A stretch of DNA of 64,000 bases, from NCBI RefSeq assembly GCF_014190775.1, contig NZ_JACHVP010000002.1:620001-684000 (forward strand), read 5' to 3'. This DNA is from Leifsonia aquatica (GTDB taxonomy: Bacteria > Actinomycetota > Actinomycetes > Actinomycetales > Microbacteriaceae). Below the pieces are notes generated by a model. The model ran no database searches, was not told the DNA's origin, and saw only the letters and a list, made by a program, of their open reading frames with translations. Positions 1-8,322 of the stretch are shown here, one piece after another (within the stretch, counting starts at the first letter, position 1; every line of letters begins with the position of its first letter). The translations under genes and the position numbers were made by a program.

Positions 1-820
1 CGTACTCGAAGGCATCCGGATCGCGTCCCGCCGAGGAGATGATCGCTCGCAGCTCCGCAACGGCGGCGTCTGCTGACGGAACCGCGGGAGGCGCACCACA
101 TGCATGGGCGGAGTCGCCGTCACAGACCATCGGGTCGATGGCGGAGTCGTAATAGGAGAAGCTCAGCGTCCCGTCCAGTCCGACGGTGAGGGAGGGGGCG
201 GTGCCGTCTTGGGGCCCGGCCTGCCAGCTGCCGTCCTTCAGCGCGGGTGCCATATCGATCCCGAGTGCCTTCGCGAGCGCGCCCACCGTCTTCGCATCGG
301 AGGCGGCGCGCGCGTCGAAACCGTACGCGCGCGCGGTGCCCGCCGACGTGGAGAGGCCGGAGGCCGTGAAGCTGTTGCGGCCGTAGCCGGAGCGGTAGAC
401 CTGATCGAACGCCCCGGGGGCCGCGATCTTCTGCCCGGCGGTGGGCCCCGAGGCGGCACTCCGCCCTTCCGCCGTCTGGGCACCGCCGCCCTCGAGCGAG
501 ATCGGCGCCGCCGCACCTCCAGCGACGCTCGACGCCGTGGTGACCGAGCCGACCGCGAAGCCGGCACCGCCGAAGACGACCACGGAGGCCGCGACCGCCG
601 CGATCGGCAGCCAGAGGCGGCGGCGTCGCGTACGCGCCGAGGTGATCTCCGTGACAGTCGCCTCCTGCTCCGGCGCCTCCTGCTCCGTCGATTCGCGCCC
701 GGCGTCCGCTGTCGCCTCGGCCACGACCCGTGCCGCGAACCCGTCGGGTGCCTCCACCTCCGCGGCAGGGTCGGCGGCGCGCAGTCGCGCCAGCGGGTCG
801 AGCTCGTTGTCGTCGGTCAT
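1..820 (-). CDS. Single-pass membrane protein, possible anti-sigma partner (partial)
   Basis: Only the N-terminal 273 residues are visible; the gene leaves the window at the left edge. Residues 1-68 are polar and end in an arginine run. Residues 69-91 form one hydrophobic membrane segment, followed by a long Ala/Gly/Ser-rich part that should lie outside the cell. This layout and the position 70 bases behind an ECF sigma gene on the same strand suggest a membrane protein that controls or serves that sigma factor. I see no zinc anti-sigma motif (HxxxCxxC), so the anti-sigma role is inference from context. An in-frame ATG also lies at 826, but GGAGG sits only 3 bases before it and 9 bases before the ATG at 820, which favours 820. 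Confidence 0.75.
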   Translation of the reverse strand, partial: MTDDNELDPLARLRAADPAAEVEAPDGFAARVVAEATADAGRESTEQEAPEQEATVTEITSARTRRRRLWLPIAAVAASVVVFGGAGFAVGSVTTASSVAGGAAAPISLEGGGAQTAEGRSAASGPTAGQKIAAPGAFDQVYRSGYGRNSFTASGLSTSAGTARAYGFDARAASDAKTVGALAKALGIDMAPALKDGSWQAGPQDGTAPSLTVGLDGTLSFSYYDSAIDPMVCDGDSAHACGAPPAVPSADAAVAELRAIISSAGRDPDAFEY

Positions 821-890
821 GTCCATCACCCTCCGTGGGAACGCTTCATCAACGCTTATGTCCGGCGCGCCGGTGACCTTGCAGGGCTGG

Positions 891-1412
891 TCAGAACGAC
901 AGCCGCGCACCCCAGGCGTCTCGCAGCCGCTTGCGGGCGCGCGAGAGGGCGGCGTCGGCTCCGGACCGCGAGATGCCGAGCGCGGCGGCCAGCTCCTCTC
1001 CGCTCAGCCCCTCCCAGGCGTGCAGCAGCAGGATGTCGCGGTCGCGCTCGCCGACGCTCGCCAGCGCCCCGCGCAGCTCGGCGTCGAACAGCGCCTTCAG
1101 CTCGGGGTCGTCGGCCACCCGGGTCGTGCCCGCCTCCGGCACCTCCTCGACGGGGAGGTCGACCGTCTTGCGGCGGTGGTTGGCGAGGGTGAATCCGGCG
1201 GTGCGGTACAGCCACGGGAGCACGGCTTCGTCGGGGACGTCGGCCCGGCGGCGCCAGGCCGTGGTGAAGACCTCGGCGGCGAGATCCTCCGCATCCTGAC
1301 GGGGGCCGCGGCGGGCGAAGTACCGCACGAGGGCCGTGGAATGCTCCTCGACGACCGCGGTGAACCAGGCCACATCGTGCTCGGGGGCGTGCGGGAGGTC
1401 GTCGTCGGGCAT
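891..1412 (-). CDS. ECF-type RNA polymerase sigma factor
   Basis: A 173-residue extracytoplasmic-function sigma-70 protein. Region 2 covers about residues 24-80, with an AEDLAAEVFTTAWRR core that matches the usual D-x-x-Q/E-x-x-F pattern of core-binding region 2.2 and the -10-binding helix. Region 4 covers about 120-165, with the helix-turn-helix GLSGEELAAALGISRS at 135-150. There is no extra C-terminal domain. It directs RNA polymerase to a dedicated set of promoters. The downstream membrane protein gene is probably co-transcribed. A purine-rich stretch (GAGGGGGA) sits a few bases before the chosen ATG. The target promoters cannot be told from this window. Confidence 0.9.
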   Translation of the reverse strand: MPDDDLPHAPEHDVAWFTAVVEEHSTALVRYFARRGPRQDAEDLAAEVFTTAWRRRADVPDEAVLPWLYRTAGFTLANHRRKTVDLPVEEVPEAGTTRVADDPELKALFDAELRGALASVGERDRDILLLHAWEGLSGEELAAALGISRSGADAALSRARKRLRDAWGARLSF

Positions 1413-1519
1413 CCCGTCCCCCTCGGTCGTCTCGGCGTCGGCTGCGGTCCTGGCGATCCTCACACCCTGGCTGTGTCGAGTATCCCGCGGATCTTGCAGG
1501 CGGCGTCGACGAGCCGGCG

Positions 1520-2131
1520 CTACGCGGGGGTGTTCCGCGCCCCGACCGTGATGCCGAGCGCCCGCAGCAGGTAGGCCATGTGGGCGCGCAGGTCGATGGA
1601 CCTGTCGTACATCCACTGGATGCGCAGCCCGTCCCAGCTGGCGTAGACGAGGGCGGCCACGGCGTCGGGATCGATGTCGGGGGCGAGCCGCTCCTCGGTC
1701 TGGAGCTGGACGATCGCGTCGCGCACGACGACGCGCACCAGCTCGTAGCGGTGGCGGATGAACTCGTGCGCGAGATGGTCGGGCTCGGTCGCCTCGCCGG
1801 TGACGCGCAGAGCGAGCTGAGCGAGGCCGGGGGAGGAGGTCTCGGCGTCGAGCGCGCTCAGCAGGGCCTCGACCATGTTCTCGGCGAAGCCCTCTCGCTG
1901 CACGTCGATCTCGATCTCGGAGAGCTCGTCGCGGCGCCGGAGGATCTCGGCGAACAGCGCGTCCTTCGAGCCGAAGTAGTGCAGGAGGCCGTTCTGGCTG
2001 AGGCCGACGGCGTCCGCCAGCTCTTTGACGGTCGCCGCGCTGTAGCCCTGCTCGTCGATCACCGCGAGCGCGGCGTCGAGGATCTCGGCGCGCTTCGCCT
2101 TGCCCTTCGCGTAGGGACCTCGTGCTGCCAT
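1520..2131 (-). CDS. TetR family transcriptional regulator
   Basis: A 203-residue one-component repressor with an N-terminal TetR helix-turn-helix at about residues 29-60 (TVKELADAVGLSQNGLLHYF core) and a divergent C-terminal ligand-binding half. It is transcribed away from the MFS/hydrolase operon that starts at 2261, the usual arrangement for a repressor of its neighbour. A longer start at 2140 is possible. I prefer the ATG at 2131 because the protein then begins MAARGPYAKGKAKR, as is common in the family. TATCAT, 7 bases upstream, would fit a leaderless transcript. An interrupted inverted repeat in the intergenic region is the likely operator. Confidence 0.87.
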   Translation of the reverse strand: MAARGPYAKGKAKRAEILDAALAVIDEQGYSAATVKELADAVGLSQNGLLHYFGSKDALFAEILRRRDELSEIEIDVQREGFAENMVEALLSALDAETSSPGLAQLALRVTGEATEPDHLAHEFIRHRYELVRVVVRDAIVQLQTEERLAPDIDPDAVAALVYASWDGLRIQWMYDRSIDLRAHMAYLLRALGITVGARNTPA

Positions 2132-2134
2132 AAC

Positions 2135-2187
2135 CAGCATGATATGCGGTTTTGGCTTGCGAAAGCTGAAACCCGTATGTCATGCTG
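2135..2187. promoter_or_regulatory. Candidate operator pair of the TetR/MFS divergent promoter
   Basis: Two near-identical sites face each other: bases 2135-2152 read on the minus strand AAACCGCATATCATGCTG, and bases 2169-2187 read on the plus strand AAACCCGTATGTCATGCTG. Each also holds a short palindrome of the form GYAT-N3-ATGC. They cover the start region of the regulator and the upstream region of the transporter, as expected for a TetR operator. No binding data are implied. Confidence 0.5.
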
Positions 2188-2260
2188 CTTTCGCCGACAC
2201 GATGCAGCCCTGCTGCGTCACCCCGAGCGTCGGCCATCACCGACGATGGGACCCCTTCGA

Positions 2261-3736
2261 ATGAGCGACACCCTGGCGCCCGAACCGAGATCCAGCACCC
2301 CCGAGCCCGACGGCCCCGTGAAGAAGAAGGGCAACGTCGTCCTCGAACCGGCCGAGCCCGGCACGTCGCCGATCCTGATCCGCGGGCGCAGCTCGCGCCG
2401 CTATCTCACTTGGTACACGATCCTCACCATCGCGATCAGCGCGGTGTGGGGCGCCGTGCTCGGGATCCTGCTGCCGAACCACGTGCAGATCCTCGAGTTC
2501 GGCCAGTGGTTCACCGGGAGTGACGCCGGCCTCGACCTCCAGAAGCTCACCCTCCTGCAGCAGGCGGTCGACGCGGGCACCACGACGGCGAACGCCGCGC
2601 AGGCGCACCAGCTCGAACTGCTGAAGGGGTTCAACTCCGCCCGCGCCCAGTCCCTGGCGATCATCACCTCCATCGGCGTCGTGCTCACGATGCTGATCCA
2701 GCCGGTCGTCGGCGTGCTCGCGGACCGCACCCGCAGCCGCTGGGGCCGGCGCGCACCGTGGATCCTCTTCGGGAGCCTGATCGGCGCGCTGCTGCTCGTG
2801 CTCATGCGGTTCTCGCCCACCCTCGTGGTGCTGGCGATCGTCTACATGTTCGCGCAGGCGTTCATCAACGCGGCCGTCGGCCCGCTCGCCACCACGGTCG
2901 CGGACCGCATGCCCGAGAACCGCCGCGGCACGGCGTCCGCGCTCGGCGGCTTCGGCAACTTCTTCGGCGGACTGCTCGGCGGCCTCGCCGCGGGTTCGCT
3001 CTTCGCCGTCCTCGGCCTCGACATCTACTTCATCGTGGCCGCGTTCGTCGCGTTCGCGGGTGTGATGTTCGTGCTCTTCGCCAAGGACCGCTCGTCGAAG
3101 AACCTGCTCGTGCCGAAGATGAACTGGAGATCGTTCTTCGTCGGCTTCACCATCGCCCTGCGGTCGCGCGACTTCCGCTGGGTGTGGGTGGCGCGCATCC
3201 TGCTGAGCTTCGGCTACACGGTGTCGACCGCGCTCAGCCTCTACATGCTCCAGAGCTACATCCGCCCCGCGCTGAGCCAGACCCAGGCGACGCAGCTGGC
3301 GCCGCTGCTCACCCTGGTCGGGGTCCCGGTGACGATCATCGCCCTGTTCATCGCGGGCAGGCTCTCGGACAAGCTCGGCAAGCGCCGCATCTTCGTCATC
3401 ATCTCGTCGGTGCTCATGGCGTTCTCGATGCTCATCCCGATCGTCTCGCCCACGATCCTCGGACTCTTCCTGCAGGCGGTCGTCGGCGGCATCGCGTTCG
3501 GGATCTACCTGCCGGTCGACCAGGCCCTCTTCATCGACGTGCTGCCCGACGAGAAGGCGGCGGGCCGCGACCTCGGCGTCGCGGGCCTGGGCTCCAACCT
3601 GGGCCAGGCGCTCGGCCCGATCCTCGCCGGCGCCGTCGTCGCGACGACCGGCGGCTACGTCGGCGTCTGGATCGCGGCGTTCGGCCTGGTGCTGCTCGCC
3701 GGCGTCGCACTCTTCCCGCTCAAGGGCATCAAGTGA
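2261..3736 (+). CDS. MFS transporter, GPH/SLC45-like
   Basis: A 491-residue integral membrane protein with about 12 hydrophobic segments. A motif-A-like loop GVLADRTRSRWGRRAPW lies at about 151-167 (D-x-x-x-x-R-W-G-R-R), as in the glycoside/cation symporter and SLC45 groups of the major facilitator superfamily. The loop between the first two segments (about 75-130) is unusually long. The hydrolase gene starts 46 bases downstream in the same direction, so the pair probably takes up and breaks down, or exports, one compound. The ATG at 2261 is chosen because it begins a typical cytoplasmic leader; an ATG at 2246 is in frame, and neither has a strong ribosome binding site. The substrate is unknown. 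Confidence 0.8.
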   Translation: MSDTLAPEPRSSTPEPDGPVKKKGNVVLEPAEPGTSPILIRGRSSRRYLTWYTILTIAISAVWGAVLGILLPNHVQILEFGQWFTGSDAGLDLQKLTLLQQAVDAGTTTANAAQAHQLELLKGFNSARAQSLAIITSIGVVLTMLIQPVVGVLADRTRSRWGRRAPWILFGSLIGALLLVLMRFSPTLVVLAIVYMFAQAFINAAVGPLATTVADRMPENRRGTASALGGFGNFFGGLLGGLAAGSLFAVLGLDIYFIVAAFVAFAGVMFVLFAKDRSSKNLLVPKMNWRSFFVGFTIALRSRDFRWVWVARILLSFGYTVSTALSLYMLQSYIRPALSQTQATQLAPLLTLVGVPVTIIALFIAGRLSDKLGKRRIFVIISSVLMAFSMLIPIVSPTILGLFLQAVVGGIAFGIYLPVDQALFIDVLPDEKAAGRDLGVAGLGSNLGQALGPILAGAVVATTGGYVGVWIAAFGLVLLAGVALFPLKGIK

Positions 3737-3782
3737 CGAGGCGCACGGCGCCCGAACCATCCCGAACAGAAGGAGTAGCACG

Positions 3783-5810
3783 ATGAGTGCAGAGCAGACC
3801 ACGACCGCGAGCGAGACCCTGGTCGGCGCGGAATGGGATGCCGTGGGCGACGACGAGCTGTTCGCGCAGCCCTACGTCGACCTCGACGAATGGCGCGACA
3901 CCCCGGTCCGCCACCGCCACGTGCACGGCGGCTTCGCGGGCACCGACACCCGGTTCTCGTTCTACTTCCCGGCAGCCGACGGCTATGAGGGCCGCTTCTT
4001 CCAGCACGTGACGCCCGTCCCGCAGAGCGAGAACCTCGCTCCGGAGCTCGACGGCGAGTACAACAAGATCGCGTTCGCGGTCGACAGCGGCGCGTACTTC
4101 GTCGAGACCAACGGTGGAGGCCCCGACGCCGCCGACCCGTTCTCGGGCATGGACCCGACGATCGGCGCGTACCGGGCCAACGCCGCGGCCGCCCGGTTCT
4201 CCCGCGTGGTCGCGGTCGCCCTCTACGGCGACCACCGCCCCTTCGGCTACCTCTACGGCGGCAGCGGAGGCGCGTACCGCACCATCGGCGCGGCCGAGAA
4301 CACCACCGGCGTGTGGGACGGCTTCGTCCCGTACGTGCCGGGCAGCCCCATGTCCATCCCGAACGTGTTCAGCGTGCGCATGCACGCGCAGCGGATCCTG
4401 CGCGACGTGTTCCCGGCCATCGTCGATGCGTACGACGCCGGCGGCGACCCGTCGGCGCTGCGACTGGACGACGAGCAGGCCGCGGCGCTCGCCGAGGTGA
4501 CGAAGATGGGGTTCCCGCCCCGCTCCTGGTTCGGCTGGGAGACGATGGGCATGCACGCCTTCAGCGTGCTCTTCCCGGGCGTGCTCGCCGCCGACCCCGG
4601 TTATCCCGCCGACTTCTGGTCGGTCGACGGCTACCTCGGCGCCGATCCGGAGGCCTCCGTGCACCGCGACCGCGTGCAGCTCTCGACCGCGGTGGCCGAG
4701 CTGGTCGCGGACGCCGCAGCGCCCGCGGGCGACCTCGCCGCGGGCGGCGTCGACGAGTCGTTCCTCCACACGTCCGGCGCCGGAGCGGCGATCTCCGCCG
4801 TCCGTCTGGGCGAGGCTCCGACGGGATGGATCCTCGGAGCCCAGCTGGCCGTGACGAGCGGCGCGGCGGCGGGCGGCGTCCTCCGCCTCTCCGGCGTCGA
4901 CGGCGATCTCGCCCGCGTCGAGCCGGGCCAGGAGGAGCTCCTCGCGGCGCTCGCGATCGGAGACGAGGTCGTGCTCGACAACTCGAGCTTCCTCGCCGCG
5001 CAGACCTACCACCGCCACCAGGTGCCGGGCCCGGAGTACGCCGTGTGGGACCAGTTCCGCGCCGCAGACGGCGCGCCGCTGCCCCCGCAGCGGCCGATGC
5101 TGCTCGGGCCGCTCTTCACGATGGCCGCCTCCGGCACCGTGCCGACCGGCGCCGTGTCGGGCAAGATGATCGCCGTGTCGTGCCTGCTCGACCGGGAGGC
5201 GTTCCCGTGGCAGGCCGACTGGTACCGCTCGCGGGTCGCCGAGCACGCGGATGGGGCGGAGGACGGCTTCCGCCTCTGGTACGTCGACAACGCGCTGCAC
5301 GGCGACGACGACCCCCAGGAGTTCCCGACCCGGACCGTGACCTACGTGGGCGCGCTCGAGACGGCGCTGCGCCAGCTCGCCGCCTGGGTGGAGCGCGGCG
5401 TCGAGCCCGCGCCGACCACGTCGTACGCGGTCGTCGACGGCCAGATCGTCGTCCCGCCCGCAGCGGCCGAGCGCCGGGGCGTCCAGCCCGTCGTCTCGCT
5501 CACCGTCGACGGCGGCGCGAGCACGACCGTCGGCGTCGGGCGGCCCGTCGCGGTGCGGGTCGAGGCGGAGGCGCCCGGCGCCGGGGTCATCGTGGAGGTG
5601 CGCGTCGACCTCACGGGGGCCGGCGACTTCGGCTCCCCGCGCGAGGTCGAGCCCGGCGCACGACTGGTGCTCGACGACGAGATCTCGTTCGACGCTGCGG
5701 GCACCTACTTCGTGGCCGTGCAGGTCGCGGCGCAGGCCGAGGGCGACGCGGCGTCCACGCACGCCCGCGTCCAGAACATCGCGCGGGCCCGGGTAGTCGT
5801 GACCGCCTGA
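3783..5810 (+). CDS. Putative tannase-like alpha/beta-hydrolase
   Basis: A 675-residue protein with a good AAGGAG site before the ATG. The clearest motif is GYLYGGSGGAYR at about 155-166, a G-x-S-x-G nucleophile elbow with Ser161 as the candidate nucleophile. A histidine at about 506 in an NALHGDDD context could complete a triad. The arrangement recalls the tannase/feruloyl esterase superfamily, although the overall similarity is something I infer rather than measure. The last 100 residues look like a beta-rich PKD or Ig-like domain. I see no signal peptide, so the enzyme should be cytoplasmic and act on something the adjacent MFS transporter imports. The true substrate is unknown. Confidence 0.6.
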   Translation: MSAEQTTTASETLVGAEWDAVGDDELFAQPYVDLDEWRDTPVRHRHVHGGFAGTDTRFSFYFPAADGYEGRFFQHVTPVPQSENLAPELDGEYNKIAFAVDSGAYFVETNGGGPDAADPFSGMDPTIGAYRANAAAARFSRVVAVALYGDHRPFGYLYGGSGGAYRTIGAAENTTGVWDGFVPYVPGSPMSIPNVFSVRMHAQRILRDVFPAIVDAYDAGGDPSALRLDDEQAAALAEVTKMGFPPRSWFGWETMGMHAFSVLFPGVLAADPGYPADFWSVDGYLGADPEASVHRDRVQLSTAVAELVADAAAPAGDLAAGGVDESFLHTSGAGAAISAVRLGEAPTGWILGAQLAVTSGAAAGGVLRLSGVDGDLARVEPGQEELLAALAIGDEVVLDNSSFLAAQTYHRHQVPGPEYAVWDQFRAADGAPLPPQRPMLLGPLFTMAASGTVPTGAVSGKMIAVSCLLDREAFPWQADWYRSRVAEHADGAEDGFRLWYVDNALHGDDDPQEFPTRTVTYVGALETALRQLAAWVERGVEPAPTTSYAVVDGQIVVPPAAAERRGVQPVVSLTVDGGASTTVGVGRPVAVRVEAEAPGAGVIVEVRVDLTGAGDFGSPREVEPGARLVLDDEISFDAAGTYFVAVQVAAQAEGDAASTHARVQNIARARVVVTA

Positions 5811-5824
5811 CGCCGGAACGCACG

Positions 5825-5855
5825 AACGGCCGGGGACGAGCTGTCCCCGGCCGTT
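5825..5855. terminator. Bidirectional hairpin terminator
   Basis: A perfect 12-bp stem (AACGGCCGGGGA with its complement) around a 7-base loop lies between two converging genes. No long T tract follows, but the stem is strong and its position between convergent stops supports a terminator for both. Confidence 0.7.
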
Positions 5856-5868
5856 CTGTCGTGCAGGG

Positions 5869-7338
5869 TCAGTCGAAGTCCTCGACCCCGAGCGCGAGTG
5901 CCTGCTCGCGGCGCTTGCGCATCGACGGCGCGATGAGCGCGGCGACGATGGCGAGCACGGCGACGCCGGCGCAGACCCAGAACCCGATGGTGAAGGCGTC
6001 GTCCGACGGCAGGCCCTGCGGCGAGCTGTTGGAGGAGATGATCGCGGCGATCACCGCGGTGCCGATCGAGCTGCCGATGGTCCGGGCGATGGTGTTGACG
6101 CTCATCGCCTCGCCGGTCTGGCCGGCGGGCACGCTCTCGATGATGGCGTTCGACATCGACGCGAAGGCCAGGCCGATGCCCGCACCGGTGAGCACGCCGG
6201 AGGCGACGACCTGCCAGAGCTCGCCGTGCGAGATCGCCGGCAGCACGAACGCGGCGGTCACCAGGATGCCGCCCGCGATCATCGGCGGCTTCGGCCCGAC
6301 CTTGCGGACCAGGATGCCGGCGACCGGCCCGAAGATGACCATCATGATGACGGTCGGGAGCAGGAACAGCCCGGCGGACGAGACGCTCTCGCCGAAGCCG
6401 TACCCCGTCAGCTTCGGCAGCTGGAGGAGCGTGGGCACGAGCACGAACGTGCCGAACATCGCGAAGCCGAAGATCAGGGCGACCGCGTTGGCCGTCCACA
6501 CGCCGCGCACCTTGAACAGGCGCATGTCGATGAGGGGCTCCTTGACGCGCAGCTCCACGAGGACGAACACGATGAGCGCGACGGCGCCGACGATCAGCAG
6601 GGTGATCGTGCCGCCCGCATCCCAGCCCCATTCCTCGCCCTTGCTGATGGCCAGGAGGAGCGAGACGAGCGATACCGAGAGGATGAGCGCGCCCACCACG
6701 TCGAGGCGTCCGGGCTTGCGGACCGGCGACTCCGGCATCCCGAAGATGACGCCGAGCAGGGCGATGGCGATCAGGATGCCCGGCAGCCAGAACAGCCACG
6801 GCCAGGAGAGGTTCTCGATGATCGGGCCGGCGGCCACGATGCCGATGCCCGCGCCGACGCCGAAGATGGCGGAGAGCAGGCCGATGGTCACACTGACGCG
6901 GTCGTGCGGGAGCTCGTCGCGCACGATGCCGATCGACAGGGGCATGACCGCGCCGGCCGCACCCTGGAGGGCCCGGGCGACGATCAGCACGCCGAGGTTC
7001 GGGGCGATCGCCGCCAGCACGGCGCCGACGAGGGCGAGCGCGAGCACGACGATCAGGATGCGGCGCTTGCCGACCATGTCGCCGAGGCGACCGAGGATCG
7101 GGGTCAGGACGGAGGCCGAGAGCAGGTAGGCCGTGATGATCCAGCTGGCGTCGCTGGTCGTGGCGTGCAGGTCCTTGCCCATGGTCGAGAGCGCGGGTGC
7201 GACCAGGGACTGCAGGACGGAGAAGGCCAGGCCGCCCAGGGCCAGGTAGACGACGATGAGGGTGGTCCTGCGCTTGGCAGGGGAGGCGGCGACCGCCGGG
7301 ACGGAGCCCGTCGCGGGCTCGTCGATGGTGTGAGACAT
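5869..7338 (-). CDS. MFS drug exporter, DHA2 (14-TM) family
   Basis: A 489-residue proton-antiport exporter of the DHA2 type. Motif A appears as GRLGDMVGKRR, and the motif-C region in the fifth helix is Gly-rich (AIFGVGAGIGIVAAGPII). About 14 hydrophobic segments are visible. Such proteins expel hydrophobic drugs, dyes or bile-like compounds. The start at 7338 is set by a GGAGAG site just upstream; a longer frame to 7392 would run through the operator. The gene is divergent from a TetR gene, with an inverted repeat between them, so drug-inducible derepression is likely. Confidence 0.88.
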   Translation of the reverse strand: MSHTIDEPATGSVPAVAASPAKRRTTLIVVYLALGGLAFSVLQSLVAPALSTMGKDLHATTSDASWIITAYLLSASVLTPILGRLGDMVGKRRILIVVLALALVGAVLAAIAPNLGVLIVARALQGAAGAVMPLSIGIVRDELPHDRVSVTIGLLSAIFGVGAGIGIVAAGPIIENLSWPWLFWLPGILIAIALLGVIFGMPESPVRKPGRLDVVGALILSVSLVSLLLAISKGEEWGWDAGGTITLLIVGAVALIVFVLVELRVKEPLIDMRLFKVRGVWTANAVALIFGFAMFGTFVLVPTLLQLPKLTGYGFGESVSSAGLFLLPTVIMMVIFGPVAGILVRKVGPKPPMIAGGILVTAAFVLPAISHGELWQVVASGVLTGAGIGLAFASMSNAIIESVPAGQTGEAMSVNTIARTIGSSIGTAVIAAIISSNSSPQGLPSDDAFTIGFWVCAGVAVLAIVAALIAPSMRKRREQALALGVEDFD

Positions 7339-7352
7339 GTCTCTCCGGATCG

Positions 7353-7417
7353 ATGTAAACATTTGCTGACTTATGAAGGATAGCCAGTGCATGCATTAAG
7401 TCAATGCGCGTTTACAT
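7353..7417. promoter_or_regulatory. Inverted repeat operator between exporter and TetR gene
   Basis: Bases 7398-7417 read AAGTCA-N6-GTTTACAT. Bases 7353-7372 read on the opposite strand AAGTCA-N6-GTTTACAT as well, with both outer blocks identical. The two 20-base arms face each other across 25 bases in an AT-richer gap, which fits a pair of TetR operators controlling both genes. Confidence 0.6.
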
Positions 7418-7460
7418 GACTCGCAGGCAACGGTAACGTGGAGGAAACGGAGGGACGGTC

Positions 7461-8096
7461 ATGGCACCCGTATCTGCAGCGCGAGGCATCGGCGACGAGG
7501 AGGTCGTCGAGGCCTCCGCCGCCCGTGCTCGCGACGCTGCGAACACCCAGTCGCTGCTGCTGGCCGCGGCTCGGCGCCGATTCGCGCTCGACGGCTACTC
7601 GGCGACCACCGTGCGGGAGATCGCCGCGGACGCCGGAGTGAACGTCGCGCTGATCAACCGCTACTTCGTCTCGAAGGAGGGACTGTTCGAGGCGTGCCTG
7701 ACGCGCGCCGTCGAGGGGCTCGAACGGCTCGACCCGGGTGAGGCGCCGCTCGAGATCCTCGTCCACGACATCGTCGCGCAGGTGAGCGAGCCCCTCAGCA
7801 GCGAGAACTCGCTGCGGCTGCTCCTGCTGCTGCGGTCGTCGGGGGATCCCGTCACCGAGCGCATCCGGCGCGAGACCTTCCGTCGCTTCGCGGAGCGGAT
7901 GGCCACCGCGGCCGGCTGGCGTGCCGACGATGACGGCACGACGGACGTCATGCTCCGCGCCGAGATCGCCATGGCGGCCACCTTCGGCATCGTGCTGCTG
8001 CGTGCCACCTCGGGCCTCGAGCCCCTGACGTCCGCGAGCGCGGACGACCTCCGGGAGCCCCTCGCGGAGGTTCTCGGCGCCCTCCTGACGCGGTAG
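7461..8096 (+). CDS. TetR family transcriptional regulator
   Basis: A 211-residue repressor-type protein. The helix-turn-helix is at about 45-72 (TTVREIAADAGVNVALINRYF), where the usual recognition-helix ending is kept. The first 30 residues form an Ala/Glu-rich extension. The C-terminal half, about 80-205, is the variable ligand pocket. A GGAGGG site precedes the ATG. It is divergent from the DHA2 exporter across a clear inverted repeat, so it most likely represses that exporter and itself until a toxic ligand binds. Confidence 0.9.
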   Translation: MAPVSAARGIGDEEVVEASAARARDAANTQSLLLAAARRRFALDGYSATTVREIAADAGVNVALINRYFVSKEGLFEACLTRAVEGLERLDPGEAPLEILVHDIVAQVSEPLSSENSLRLLLLLRSSGDPVTERIRRETFRRFAERMATAAGWRADDDGTTDVMLRAEIAMAATFGIVLLRATSGLEPLTSASADDLREPLAEVLGALLTR

Positions 8097-8322
8097 CGCT
8101 CGCCCCTTTCGGGGTACAGAACGGTCCCCCATGCGACGGACTGTCCCCAGCAATGGGGTGATCGACCCACTACAGGTGTGATCGAAATTCCGATAGGAAA
8201 GACGGGAGGGATTTCTCACCGGACCCGACCGGCGAGCCGCTACCCGAACGACACCCGTCGATCCACCCGAACGACGCTGCCGATGCGGACTGGGATCCTT
8301 CGTCCTGCCTGGGGGACCCGCC
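8097..8322 (+). promoter_or_regulatory. Leader region of the giant surface-protein gene
   Basis: These 226 bases hold no gene. A weak CCCC-TTT-CGGGG hairpin follows the tetR stop near 8110, and a small CCCC-N6-GGGG hairpin lies near 8150. I see no convincing -35/-10 pair, so the promoter of the large gene is unplaced. Confidence 0.35.
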
